Shown: positions 17,360 through 28,418, counted from the stretch's first letter. The stretch is DNA of 64,000 nt from Desulfovibrio sp. JC022 (GCF_010470665.1 NZ_VOPZ01000007.1:437373-501372); one strand, 5' to 3'. Numbers and translations are program-made. Notes: generated by a model not told the origin, from the letters alone.

Positions 17360-18141
17360 CACAATAGCCCTCCACAAAGATATACAATCAGAGCCATGAG
17401 TATCGCCATTACAAATCCGCATAAATTGCGCACAATTGCGAACCGACTCCCCAATGCGGCAGATTCAGCAGGCAACTGGATCAGGCCGACAGTAACCCAG
17501 GCCATCATCAATGCAATGATACCGGACTGATTTACCCCGGCACTGAGCAGGCTGTCACCGATCACGTAGCTGTTAACCGGATTCCCCACCAGCACACTAC
17601 CGAGAGCCGCCCCCAACACAGAATCCTTTATGACTGATCCGGAAAACATGGACAACAATGTTGCCTCGGACACAAAACCGCGAAACAACCCCAGCAATAA
17701 AATCACTCCGGCCAGCTTTGGCAAAAGCTGATAAAACTGCCGCAATCCCTTTTGCAGGGCAGTTTCCCAAAGTTCCCACTCAGACGGTGCTGTGGATTCT
17801 GAAATTGAACCGTCGCTGCTGAGTCCCGCAGATTCGAGGTAGCCTGACACAGCCTCACGGATACTGCCTTTTACCCCGGTTATGATTTCGAACCCTTTGC
17901 CCTTCATAGCCCCTACAATGTGCGGTGCCACATACCCTACCAGCAAGGCTTCAGCCCCATTGCTGACAGCCAGCGAAATAATCGCTACCCCGGCCCCCGG
18001 ACCGGACGATGGCGGCGGCCCCTCCTTTACCTCGAAAGACATATCTTCAGTTTCAATTATCAATATGTATGCGGCTGTACCAAGTTTAGGAGCCACCTTT
18101 GCATCTAGATCAGGATCAGAACAAGGAACTACAATTTTCAT
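17359..18141 (-). CDS. Fusion of a NifX-like domain to a permease-like membrane domain
   Basis: Residues 1 to about 100 (MKIVVPCSDPDLDAKVAPKLGTAAYILIIE ... GAEALLVGYVAPHIVGAMKGKGFEI, split here for length) match the dinitrogenase Fe-Mo cofactor-binding (NifX/NifB C-terminal) fold, a small metal-cluster-binding domain. After a linker rich in S and E, the second half has membrane segments with VLVGNPVNSYVIGDSLLSAG and a C-terminal hydrophobic hairpin, like the second half of a permease. I start it at the ATG at 18141 with GGTGGT upstream; an earlier frame extension has no ribosome site. It is translationally coupled to the half-permease downstream. A metal or metal-complex transporter is a fair guess only. 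Confidence 0.75.
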   Translation of the reverse strand: MKIVVPCSDPDLDAKVAPKLGTAAYILIIETEDMSFEVKEGPPPSSGPGAGVAIISLAVSNGAEALLVGYVAPHIVGAMKGKGFEIITGVKGSIREAVSGYLESAGLSSDGSISESTAPSEWELWETALQKGLRQFYQLLPKLAGVILLLGLFRGFVSEATLLSMFSGSVIKDSVLGAALGSVLVGNPVNSYVIGDSLLSAGVNQSGIIALMMAWVTVGLIQLPAESAALGSRFAIVRNLCGFVMAILMALIVYLCGGLL

Positions 18142-18228
18142 GACTACCACCAAATATAAAGATATAAAGGTCACGTAAAACATACGCGCAGATAGCAAAA
18201 TGCTTCAAGTCATAAACTAACCCCATTT

Positions 18229-18248
18229 GGTAAAAAACAGTTTTTACC
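18229..18248. promoter_or_regulatory. Palindrome between divergent genes, candidate TetR operator
   Basis: GGTAAAAA and TTTTTACC are perfect 8-base arms around ACAG. The site lies in the divergent region between the permease pair (leftward) and the TetR gene (rightward), a normal place for an autoregulatory operator. A further TACC half-site lies just downstream. Confidence 0.5.
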
Positions 18249-18362
18249 TGACCAGTACCAAAGAAGACTGCGCTATATATCGCTGATTTTTCACCTTTAC
18301 ATACACATCTGGACTTTCCTTCACTCAGGTTGTAATAGATTGAAGTTACACGAAGAAGCTAA

Positions 18363-19795
<1,433 letters not shown>

Positions 19796-19819
19796 ATTTA
19801 GCTAGGAAATAGAATTTGA

Positions 19820-19855
19820 AATCCCCTGTTGAGATTATCTCAGCAGGGGATTTTT
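19820..19855 (+). terminator. Rho-independent terminator after the outer-membrane protein gene
   Basis: ATCCCCTGTTGAGA pairs with TCTCAGCAGGGGAT (one G-U pair) around TTA, followed by T5. Confidence 0.92.
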
Positions 19856-19903
19856 GTTTTGGGGATGGTGGTCCTCAAATCTATATTTTAATTAACTTTA
19901 GAT

Positions 19904-20485
19904 CTAATCAATTTTTTTCTCTGCATTCTTAGTATTATTATCTAGCGGCTCACGCTTAGAGCTAATTTCTGTAATCCGTTTTTCAAGATCCTTTATTGTT
20001 AAATTTTGTGCATCTAATTTACGAGCAACACTATCTTTGTATTCACTTAACTCTCTCTGTAACTCTGAGTTAGCTTCTTTCTGAACCTCAAGCTTTCGCT
20101 CTACAACTTTTACATACTCATTATTTTGATCAACAAAAGAACTTGAATTAGTAGCAAAAGAATAAGAAAGATATCCAAATACAATAGCACTCACCAACAA
20201 TAAAAGCTTTGCAAATACATCATATTTTTGTCTGGAATCGATCAGACCCTGAAGGCCGCCAAGTTCTTTATCAAGCCGTGTATCAAGCTCATCCTTCATC
20301 TTATCTAGATCTGAAGACAAACATTTCTCAATATGCCTATAAAACTTATTATGGCCATTAGCGTAAGCCTTGTCTTTGTCTTTACATTGGCGAACGTCAT
20401 CCGCTAAAGAGTCAAGACGGTCATTGATCATTTTAAACAACTGTTCATTGTATACATTACCACCAGAACTATCATGTTTCGCCAT
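19904..20485 (-). CDS. Coiled-coil single-pass membrane protein, unknown function
   Basis: 193 aa: a helical, charged N-terminal part (residues about 15-85), one transmembrane helix (LLLLVSAIVFGYLSYSFA, near residues 94-111), then a heptad-like coiled coil (VVERKLEVQKEANSELQRELSEY, and KLDAQNLTIKDLEKRITEI; both segments shortened here). I do not recognise a family. It lies downstream of the large channel-like gene on the same strand with a 75-base gap and may be its partner; both have N-terminal coiled-coil stretches. Confidence 0.7.
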   Translation of the reverse strand: MAKHDSSGGNVYNEQLFKMINDRLDSLADDVRQCKDKDKAYANGHNKFYRHIEKCLSSDLDKMKDELDTRLDKELGGLQGLIDSRQKYDVFAKLLLLVSAIVFGYLSYSFATNSSSFVDQNNEYVKVVERKLEVQKEANSELQRELSEYKDSVARKLDAQNLTIKDLEKRITEISSKREPLDNNTKNAEKKID

Positions 20486-20560
20486 CTATATCACCTTTCA
20501 TCCAAGCAATTAGCTCATTCAATATCTAAACCAAGTCCTACCAGCCTACTAGACAAAGGT

Positions 20561-22843
20561 CTACTCGTCGCGCCTCCGCATAGACGGTGGATTTCCGATC
20601 ACAATACCAAGCAACACTGCAATTACCAGCAATTCAAAAATATTCTCAAAGGTAGTAAAAAACTTGATCGACCCACTAAGCGGAATTATTCCGTATCCTG
20701 TTGTTGTAACAGTATACATTGAATAAAACATTGAGTCGACAAGGGTAATAGCATCCGAATAATGAAGCGGATCTTTCACGTAGACATTTGACAAAGCAGG
20801 AGACGTCTCAGTCAGCACTACAATTGAAGCTCTTAGGTCATTATTTCTTATAAGCTTCTTCGTTTCCGGTAATATCTCTTCTTTTAAGGCAGGAAGACTT
20901 AGCTCAGAAACATAATCATTACTTACTGAAACAACAGAAATCTCCGCTTCTATTGGACAAGATTCTATAGAACTTCTAATGAAAGACCTTGTTCTCTCCG
21001 CCCTGGCTTTAGCTAATTCATAATTACTTGAAAATTTGGAATTATTCGTTGCAATAGGCACACCATCAGCAACACCAATAACTTGTACGTGAGGAATACT
21101 CGCGTCGGATAAAACGCCCCTCAAATCTTTTAAGAATTCTTTCCTTTCGAAAAATTCCGTACCATTGCGATCTCCACCAACTGATACAAATTGAATCGGG
21201 TGCTCGTTGGCAAAATTAGATTTTACATCTGATTCTCCCTGTTCGTGGGGTATAACATAATATCCTATCAGCGTCGCATTTTGCCACTCTCCCCTTACAA
21301 ATGGTGTTGGCATGTTCTCTTCAGTAAAAGCAATTTGCGGACCACGAAAAGCAACCCAATACCTGATTCGGTCGGCAAGCTTATTGCGAAACGAATTACT
21401 ACCGTCTTCGCCATCAATAATCCCTGCATACTCCTTCTCAAGCACATTCCGAACTTCCGCTATAAGCTCATCAACTGTCCAATATGATTTTTCTACTGTT
21501 GCATTAAAATTATTTTCAATTTTAACTTTACCCTTATAAGCATACTCCAACGAATCATCTAAATCACTCAACCTGATTCTATATTTTGCCCTTTTGTATA
21601 TGTCAGGAGTCGGTTGCTCATAATCTTTAAACCCCGGCAATCTAGCTGATTGCATCTCTACGTCACCTTCTCCATTAGCGGCACTGGCAATATTTCGCCT
21701 ATCTTCGGAAAGATATATAAAACCAAAAAAAATACCCACAAATACCAGCACGAATATAGAACAAACAACGTTAAGCCAAAGAGAGGATAAAGATCTTCTA
21801 TTAATGACAACCAACGAAAGGCAGTGGACAAACAACCCAAGTGTCATAAGGGCTTTTTGCCAAGCCGCAAACTGCACTGTCGCCACTCCCCCTGTATGGG
21901 CTAATATATACTCAGCAATTAATGGCACCAGATATGGACCAATAGTGATAAAAACCATTAGAGACATCAGGTTTGACATATTATTTACAAGAAAAATAAT
22001 CCATTCATTATCTTTAATCTCTTTGGGTCCCCTGACGATCCAACTTGAAACCCTCAAAAAGTATGCAGTCGGAATCGAAAAAATTAAGATTGTAGCCCCA
22101 AGAAGATAGAGTAAAAAGTCTCTATCACTCTCCCAACAGAACTTTTCAAGATAGATATATTCTAAACCCTGAATGCCCTTTCCCCAGTAAAACACAAAAG
22201 AAAATTCGAGCACGATTAGAAAGCCTATGATTGGGACAAGAAATTCCCACAGCCAGAATTTTACCTCTTTGTTGAAACGGCTTAAATCTACGCGATCACC
22301 CTTTTCCAAGCTATCAATCTTATCTTTCCAAAACTTACTCCACTCCCAATATTTCTTCCTATTTTTGCATGCCCACAAAAAATATAAAAATGAATACACC
22401 AGCAGTCCCACGGATATCCAAAACCGCAAATCAAAATCGGTTACGGTTTTCGGAAGCCCCCCCCGCATAGTGTAGAAACCTATAAAGGTAAGTAAAATAA
22501 CAACGCCAGCCACCCCCACTGCCACAAAAAACATCTTAGATTTTTGTAAAATCGGAACTTGAGAATCCTTCTGATTTATAACACCTTCAATGTGAGTGAC
22601 ACCTTGCTGTATACTATTCTTTATATCTTTAACTGATTGCTCATTTTGATCACTTATATCTAATAACAGCTGGCGGTTACCTTCTACCAGTTCAGTAAGC
22701 GAAGAATCCATATTATTAGTGCTGCCCTCTTCTATCTCCCCAAAAACTTCAGTATCTCCTTCACTTACACTGACACCCTCTGCTTCACTTGAGCTCTCAC
22801 CAACCCCACCTTGATCCGGCTTATTATTTGAACCATCTGACAT
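20561..22843 (-). CDS. Large membrane protein with OmpA-like segment and C-terminal K+-channel-like pore
   Basis: 760 aa. Visible in order: an acidic, low-complexity N-terminus; a short coiled coil (about 45-95); roughly seven hydrophobic helices between residues 103 and 375; a soluble region (about 400-680); then a pore helix, filter and last helix (SMFYSMYTVTTTGYG, filter TTTGYG at 713-718, then LLVIAVLLGIVIGN). The soluble part includes VIGVADGVPIATNN and NYELAKARAERTRSFI, which look like the OmpA/MotB C-terminal fold (G-x-A-D, then N-x-x-L-x-x-x-R-A). I know no characterised protein with this order. Being fused to a canonical filter suggests a gated cation channel; the ligand is unknown. 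AT-rich relative to its neighbours. Confidence 0.75.
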   Translation of the reverse strand: MSDGSNNKPDQGGVGESSSEAEGVSVSEGDTEVFGEIEEGSTNNMDSSLTELVEGNRQLLLDISDQNEQSVKDIKNSIQQGVTHIEGVINQKDSQVPILQKSKMFFVAVGVAGVVILLTFIGFYTMRGGLPKTVTDFDLRFWISVGLLVYSFLYFLWACKNRKKYWEWSKFWKDKIDSLEKGDRVDLSRFNKEVKFWLWEFLVPIIGFLIVLEFSFVFYWGKGIQGLEYIYLEKFCWESDRDFLLYLLGATILIFSIPTAYFLRVSSWIVRGPKEIKDNEWIIFLVNNMSNLMSLMVFITIGPYLVPLIAEYILAHTGGVATVQFAAWQKALMTLGLFVHCLSLVVINRRSLSSLWLNVVCSIFVLVFVGIFFGFIYLSEDRRNIASAANGEGDVEMQSARLPGFKDYEQPTPDIYKRAKYRIRLSDLDDSLEYAYKGKVKIENNFNATVEKSYWTVDELIAEVRNVLEKEYAGIIDGEDGSNSFRNKLADRIRYWVAFRGPQIAFTEENMPTPFVRGEWQNATLIGYYVIPHEQGESDVKSNFANEHPIQFVSVGGDRNGTEFFERKEFLKDLRGVLSDASIPHVQVIGVADGVPIATNNSKFSSNYELAKARAERTRSFIRSSIESCPIEAEISVVSVSNDYVSELSLPALKEEILPETKKLIRNNDLRASIVVLTETSPALSNVYVKDPLHYSDAITLVDSMFYSMYTVTTTGYGIIPLSGSIKFFTTFENIFELLVIAVLLGIVIGNPPSMRRRDE

Positions 22844-23076
22844 ATCAACCCCATATTTATTAATGTTTTACCTCGAATCAAATCACATATTATTTTCTTA
22901 CATAAATATCAATTAATAAATCAAACTATACACTATACACAAACACAGCCAAATATTTTAAAACAATACCGCATAAAAATACTTAATTATAAATCTCCCC
23001 CTTATCTCTGTACATTTGGGGACAAAATGCTACTCCTACGCAATGCATTGCCAAGAAAAGCTGGTATTTACCCAAC
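22844..23076. other. AT-rich intergenic region
   Basis: This holds the presumed promoter of the channel-like gene. I see no gene or strong structure in it. Confidence 0.4.
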
Positions 23077-23115
23077 AATAAAAAACCGGCCCAAGCTTCA
23101 AGCTCGGGCCGGTTT
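23077..23115 (-). terminator. Rho-independent terminator of the arginine operon
   Basis: On the minus strand AAACCGGCCC and GGGCCGGTTT form a long stem (with an inner GAGCTT/AAGCTT extension) followed by T residues, 50 bases after the antiporter gene. Confidence 0.88.
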
Positions 23116-23165
23116 CATTCATACAAACCGAAAGTTCTACCTTAATGATTCACTCCAATATCACA

Positions 23166-24503
23166 CTAACTCAACTCCTTCATCTTCCGCTCAAATTCAG
23201 TCCGATCCTTACCTACATAGAAGATGAAAGTGCAGAGCATGACTATCATGCAGCCGATTAGCGCGTCTTTGGCTGCGCCGGAAAGTGCGATGAGACAGAA
23301 TCCGCAGGCCAGTAATGCGGATGCGATCTGTAACCATGCCTTTTTGGCGTGGAAACCGTAACGACGCAATAGGTTGAGTGCAGAGTAAAAATACGGTGGC
23401 AGAGTCAGCAATACGGCTATGGACGCGATATTACCGAACAAGGACTGGGTGTTGCCGCCCTTGGAAAGCAACATCAGCACCACCAAGAGCACGCTCATCA
23501 TGATTGATGAAAATATTAAGCCCATAACCGGGGTTCCGTGGTGGTTTTTGCGCCCGAAAACTTCAGGCAATGTTCCATCGCTTGCGGCCCTTGAACCGGC
23601 CTGTGAGACCAGCATCATCCATGAGCCGAGCGAGGCCAGACAGGCAAAAGCGGTTACAGCGGAAACGATTTTTGGAACATACGCAGAAAATGGCATCCCC
23701 GCACAAATATGGCCCATTGCCAAAGAAAAAGGTGCCCCTGACGCAGCCATTTTGTCAGCCGGAAACATACCGGATATGGCGGTGCAGGAAAGGATATAAA
23801 CCACCCCGGCCAATGCGGTGCCGATCATGGTTGATAAGGGGATTGTGCGTTTTGGATTCTTAACCACAGCAGTGTTTACGGCCGCACTTTCCACCCCGAT
23901 AAAACTCCAGATGCATAAGATGATTGCCGCCAATACTGCTGAGTCCGGGGTATGTCCCTGAACCAACCAGTTGGCGTTGAACTGGGCCGAATCAAAGAAC
24001 GCCCAGCCTGCTGTTCCGGTAATTATCACCGGGATCAACAACAAGACGACTCCCACAGAAACCAATCGGCCGATCCAATCCGCGCCGAGGATGTTGATTC
24101 CGGTAAAGAACCAGATGATCGCGATGGAAGTAATGCCGGATGCAATCGGGTCCTGCAAAGCTGGAAAGAATACAGAGAGATAATCCACCCCGGTAATGGC
24201 AATTGCCAGATTCCCGATCCAGTTGGCGTGGTAATAGAGAAGCCCGGACTGATACCCGAGAATAGGTGCCACCTCACCGGAGTAAGCAATGGGACCGCCC
24301 TCCTGCGGATCTTCCATGCCCAGACGCGAATATACGTAGGCCAAGGCCAGCGCGCCGACCAGAGCCACACCCCAGCCGATGATGGAAATACTCCCGATGG
24401 AAGCAAGGTTTGCCGGGAGCAATGCAATGCCCGAACCCATCATGTTACCGGCGACTACCGCCGTACAAGCAACTACACCCATTTTCTTATGTTCAGCTGA
24501 CAT
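23166..24503 (-). CDS. APC-family antiporter, AdiC/CadB/PotE-like
   Basis: A polytopic amino acid/amine exchanger of the basic amino acid antiporter group. The conserved first helix GNMMGSGIALLPANLASIG matches AdiC-type proteins, including the GSG substrate motif; about 12 helices follow. I start it at 24503, where GGAGG lies 8 bases upstream, and not at the upstream in-frame ATG. It is the last gene of adiA-gadC-like-adiC-like, so arginine-agmatine exchange is the likely task: agmatine made by the decarboxylase leaves as arginine enters. Confidence 0.88.
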   Translation of the reverse strand: MSAEHKKMGVVACTAVVAGNMMGSGIALLPANLASIGSISIIGWGVALVGALALAYVYSRLGMEDPQEGGPIAYSGEVAPILGYQSGLLYYHANWIGNLAIAITGVDYLSVFFPALQDPIASGITSIAIIWFFTGINILGADWIGRLVSVGVVLLLIPVIITGTAGWAFFDSAQFNANWLVQGHTPDSAVLAAIILCIWSFIGVESAAVNTAVVKNPKRTIPLSTMIGTALAGVVYILSCTAISGMFPADKMAASGAPFSLAMGHICAGMPFSAYVPKIVSAVTAFACLASLGSWMMLVSQAGSRAASDGTLPEVFGRKNHHGTPVMGLIFSSIMMSVLLVVLMLLSKGGNTQSLFGNIASIAVLLTLPPYFYSALNLLRRYGFHAKKAWLQIASALLACGFCLIALSGAAKDALIGCMIVMLCTFIFYVGKDRTEFERKMKELS

Positions 24504-24531
24504 ATCTTGTTCCTCCATGCCTTCGGCTACT

Positions 24532-25944
24532 TTACTTAAGTTCAGTATGCTTTCTCACTGCCCTGCCGTAAAAATAAAGCGGAACAGAGGTGAACACCAC
24601 AACACCTACTATTAAAAATCCGATATACCCTGCTGAAGCCATGAAACCTTCATCAAGTACTGTTTTGGGCGGAATAAAACCGAAAACAAATACAAATATA
24701 CAGGTTACGATTGCCAGTCCTGACACCAGCCATATTCCGGGCTTGCCACCGGGTATGGTGTAGCCCCTTTTCACGTCCGGTCGGCTGTAGCGCAGCTTGA
24801 TGCCAGCCGCGAACATGAGCAGATACATGATCAGATAAAGCTGCACAGCCAAAGCGCTCATAAGCATGAACGCGCTGGAAACCGTGGGCATAAAAAGAAT
24901 CGCACAGGAAACAATGGCTGACAGTCCGCTCTGAATGAGCAGGATGTTGGTAGGTATCCCGTATTTATTGGTCTTCCGCCAACGGCTTGGCAGATAACCT
25001 TCGCGGGCAACTTCACGAATCCCCTTGGACGGCCCCACCATCCAGGTGATGACCATGGTCAAGGCCCCGTAAGCCATCAAAAAACAAATGACCGGGGTCA
25101 TGTATTCCATTTTATGAATCTGGAAGAGTTTATCGAAAGCCTGACAGACTCCGGCACTGAGACTGACCCCATCCGCCGGAACCACCATGGCGATAGCGAG
25201 TGAACCCAACGCGGAAAGGCCGATAATCAATGCACTGGCTGCAAAAATAGCCTTAGGATAATTGACAGCCGGATTACGCACTTCATTTACGTGTACTGCG
25301 GACATTTCCATACCTGTAAATGAAATAAGCATAGCCGCCAGCAGCATGAGTTGTTGCAAATTTTCAATGTCCGGCATAAGCGCGGCAGGGGTAAAAGGAA
25401 TCTGAACAGTACCACCGGATGCTACATGATCGATACCCAGCACAATAATCAAGATACCGGGAACGATTGTTCCGGCAATGGCACCTGAAGTACTGAAAAA
25501 GGCGGATAATTTCATGTCCCGGAAATTCAGGAATGTCGCCAGCCACAAGGCAACCTGAATTACCGCCACAATGAACCATTTATTAGAGGCAAGCTGCGGA
25601 TCAAAGGTATACGCAATGGCCGAACCAGCAAAAGCCAGCACCGCCGGAAACCATGGCAGGTTTTCCACCCACTGCATAAATATCGCAACAAAACCCCACT
25701 TGGGCCCAAAGGCCTCCTTTACCCACAGGTACACACCACCCTCATCATCCCAGCCCGAAGCCAGTTCAGCCGCCACAAGTGCCGAAGGAATGAAAAAGCT
25801 GAGTGACCCTAGTGCCAGATAAAAAATCAACCCCCAGCCATACTCCGCCAGACCGGGCAAAGCACGTAGCGACAAAATTGCCGCTACGTTTATCATCATC
25901 AGAGTAAAAACTGATAATTTCTGTTTTGAATGTGACCGGCCCAT
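24532..25944 (-). CDS. APC-family antiporter, GadC-like (glutamate:GABA type)
   Basis: 470 aa, about 12 membrane helices. The first helix region (TLMMINVAAILSLRALPGLAEYG) and the SGWDDEGGVYLWVKEAFG segment are typical of the GadC/glutamate:GABA antiporter subgroup. No glutamate decarboxylase is present here; instead the gene sits between AdiA and an AdiC-like antiporter and starts immediately after the adiA stop codon (TAGAATG). It may therefore carry a different amino acid/amine pair. Family sure, substrate not. Confidence 0.85.
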   Translation of the reverse strand: MGRSHSKQKLSVFTLMMINVAAILSLRALPGLAEYGWGLIFYLALGSLSFFIPSALVAAELASGWDDEGGVYLWVKEAFGPKWGFVAIFMQWVENLPWFPAVLAFAGSAIAYTFDPQLASNKWFIVAVIQVALWLATFLNFRDMKLSAFFSTSGAIAGTIVPGILIIVLGIDHVASGGTVQIPFTPAALMPDIENLQQLMLLAAMLISFTGMEMSAVHVNEVRNPAVNYPKAIFAASALIIGLSALGSLAIAMVVPADGVSLSAGVCQAFDKLFQIHKMEYMTPVICFLMAYGALTMVITWMVGPSKGIREVAREGYLPSRWRKTNKYGIPTNILLIQSGLSAIVSCAILFMPTVSSAFMLMSALAVQLYLIMYLLMFAAGIKLRYSRPDVKRGYTIPGGKPGIWLVSGLAIVTCIFVFVFGFIPPKTVLDEGFMASAGYIGFLIVGVVVFTSVPLYFYGRAVRKHTELK

Positions 25945-25945
25945 T

Positions 25946-28246
25946 CTACTTCTTCAGGCACATGGTTTTGAAGTATTTCTTGCCGTCTCTTTCAATGCGT
26001 TCAACGCCGTGGATATCACTTTCATATCCGGGGAATACATTTTCGAAATCCTGACGCGCCATGAGGTAATCGAATACAGGCTGAGCCTTATCATTAAGAA
26101 TCTCCCCGCCCATAATTACGGGAATGCCGGGAGGGTAAGGAACCACCATAACAGCCGGGATGCGATCTTTCATTTCCGAGAGTTCGACATATTCGACATT
26201 TTTGCGGACCACTGCGTGATAGGCTTCGGACGGCTTGATGGCCTGATCCGGGATAACCTGAAAAGCTGCCTGCATTTTGTCGAGCAGCTTGTGCTCCTTA
26301 TAATAATTGTGGATGGCGTTGCAGTGATCTTTCACGCCAACCCCGGCATATGTTTCGGGATAATCTTTAACCAGACCGGGCAGCACAACATCAAGCACCA
26401 TATTGGCATCATATACTTCTTTGAACTTGAGCAGCCCAGCCAGCAACGAGCCTTGCTTAGCTTTATTGGTGCCCATGGAATTGAGCATGAGAAAAGAATA
26501 GTAGTCGGTCTTTTCGCAGACAATGCCGTGGTTGATCAGATAGTCGGTAACAATGGATGCCGGGATACCTTCCTCTTCCATGGTTCCGTCTTTAAGCAGG
26601 CCGGGAGTTGTGAAGGTCAGCTTGATGGGATCGAGCATGGCGTATTCATCTTCCATGTCCTCGAAGCCATGCCAGTTATCCTTTGCGGAGAAGACCCACG
26701 GCTCCTGATGCGTGCAGAGATATTCGGTGGATACGTCTTCAAACTTCTTGTAATCCTTGCCCACTAAAACTTTTTCCGGCTGCCACATTTCAAAAAACCA
26801 GCTGTCCTGTTCCTTCATTTCACTGGCGATCATGGAAACTTTCTTGCGCAGGTTTACAGCCTCAACCATGGTATCGTGCATGAGCACTTCACCGCTGTCC
26901 TCCATCATCTTGGTGGCAACATCCAGAGAAGCAATCATGCTGTATTGAGGCGAAGTAGACCCGTGCATCATGTAAGATTCGTTAAGCTCGTCACGATCAA
27001 TCTGCACATCACTACCGTCACGCACATGCAGCATGGAAGCCTGTGAAAAAGCGGTCAGCAGTTTATGGGTTGAGTGGGAGCAAAAAATGGGCGGATGATG
27101 CTCGTTACGGTCATCATCTGCCATACCGAAATGATCTTTATACATAGGATGGAAACGGGCGTAGGCGTACCATGCTTCGTCAAAATGCAGGTTATCAACG
27201 CTTTTCTGAAGCTGTTTCTTGATATTGATAACGTTGTAGCAAACCCCGTCATAAGTGGAGTTGGTCAGCGCGGACATGCGCACGCTTTGCTTTTTAAGAT
27301 CATCAGGAATCAGCTTATTTTCCCGCACCTTGGACTGGATGGATTCTTCGGAAAATTCAGAGAGACGACACGGCCCGATTATGCCCCGCTTGTTGCGCCG
27401 CGGTACCATATAAATGGGATAGGCATCGGTGATGACCATGGCGTAGTTAAGCGACTTATGGCAATTGCGGTCCACAAAGGCGATATCGTCACGCACCAGC
27501 TGACTGCGCCAGATAATCTGGTTTACATTGGAAGTACCGTTAAGCACGTAGAAAGTATGATCGGCCCCGAATACACGAGCGGAATTGTTCTCGGCATCCC
27601 CTACAACCCCGCTATGATCGAGCAGAGACCCCAGTTCGGGAACAGAGATAGACAGGTCGGAACGGAAAACATTTTCACCGTAAAATTTATGCATCGCCAC
27701 CCCGGCAGGACTTTTAAGGAACCCTTCCCCGCCCATATGTCCCGGTGTGTGCCATGCATACTTGTAAGCCTCGGAATACTTGACCATTTCCCCGAAAAAG
27801 GAAGGATAGACCGATGCGACATACTCCAGCAGTCTGGTTTCAATGCGTCCGGCCAGAAATTCAGCTGTTTCAGCACTCTTCCATAAGCATTCGTTGATTT
27901 TGCTCAACACATCGGTGGAAATGCTCTCCATGGTAGCCCGCTCGGTAAGCAGAAAGACAGGTATATTTTTGTTGCGTTTGCGTATCTCGTTCAAAAGATG
28001 TTCCGGGCTGTCCTCTTCATCTTCTCTTTCAAAACGGATATCCCAATCAATAACCACCGCTCCTAGATCAGCGCGGGATATGAAAATTTCAATGGCATCT
28101 TCATAACTGAATGAAGGATATACAGAGCATTCCTGTTCTGTGGCCAACTCATCTTCAAGACTGCGTAATCTAAGTCCTTCGTCATTATTAGCTTCAAACT
28201 GTGCCGAAACAATCAGAACAGGCCACATATGCTTTGTAATTTTCAT
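25946..28246 (-). CDS. adiA: Biodegradative arginine decarboxylase, AdiA-like
   Basis: PLP-dependent decarboxylation of arginine to agmatine with consumption of a cytoplasmic proton. 766 aa from the ATG at 28246 (GGGGAG 9 bases upstream; an upstream TTG has no ribosome site). Domains: N-terminal response-regulator-like wing (VLIVSAQFEANNDEG ... FLLTERATM), PLP core (HTPGHMGGEGF, ARVFGADHTFYVLNGTSN, NSTYDGVCYN, LHFDEAWYAYARF and the PLP lysine in SHSTHKLL), C-terminal domain ending PYPPGIPVIMGGE. Along its length it resembles E. coli AdiA more than CadA or SpeF. Cotranscribed with two antiporters, so an acid-stress or energy-gaining arginine system. Confidence 0.92.
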   Translation of the reverse strand: MKITKHMWPVLIVSAQFEANNDEGLRLRSLEDELATEQECSVYPSFSYEDAIEIFISRADLGAVVIDWDIRFEREDEEDSPEHLLNEIRKRNKNIPVFLLTERATMESISTDVLSKINECLWKSAETAEFLAGRIETRLLEYVASVYPSFFGEMVKYSEAYKYAWHTPGHMGGEGFLKSPAGVAMHKFYGENVFRSDLSISVPELGSLLDHSGVVGDAENNSARVFGADHTFYVLNGTSNVNQIIWRSQLVRDDIAFVDRNCHKSLNYAMVITDAYPIYMVPRRNKRGIIGPCRLSEFSEESIQSKVRENKLIPDDLKKQSVRMSALTNSTYDGVCYNVINIKKQLQKSVDNLHFDEAWYAYARFHPMYKDHFGMADDDRNEHHPPIFCSHSTHKLLTAFSQASMLHVRDGSDVQIDRDELNESYMMHGSTSPQYSMIASLDVATKMMEDSGEVLMHDTMVEAVNLRKKVSMIASEMKEQDSWFFEMWQPEKVLVGKDYKKFEDVSTEYLCTHQEPWVFSAKDNWHGFEDMEDEYAMLDPIKLTFTTPGLLKDGTMEEEGIPASIVTDYLINHGIVCEKTDYYSFLMLNSMGTNKAKQGSLLAGLLKFKEVYDANMVLDVVLPGLVKDYPETYAGVGVKDHCNAIHNYYKEHKLLDKMQAAFQVIPDQAIKPSEAYHAVVRKNVEYVELSEMKDRIPAVMVVPYPPGIPVIMGGEILNDKAQPVFDYLMARQDFENVFPGYESDIHGVERIERDGKKYFKTMCLKK

Positions 28247-28349
28247 ACAGTCACTCCCCAATATTTAGTGGTTAGTCAGCAAAAACACCCTTTTAAATAT
28301 TTTTTTATTAAGACCAGCAGTACACTACTTTATTAATTAAGACCATCTC

Positions 28350-28388
28350 CAAAAAAAACGGCCCGAACATCAAGCCCGGACCGGTTTT
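28350..28388 (-). terminator. Probable terminator downstream of the osmolyte operon
   Basis: On the minus strand AAAACCGGTCCGGGC faces GTTCGGGCCGTTTT (imperfect stem, one bulge), followed by a long T run. It lies about 30 bases after the betaine-binding protein gene. Confidence 0.7.
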
Positions 28389-28418
28389 TACTCCACAAAA
28401 CAAAAAGAGAATCAGTAA

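Noticed and set aside
27074..27886. 270-codon plus-strand open frame
   Set aside because: Antisense to the adiA coding region, no domain or start signal.
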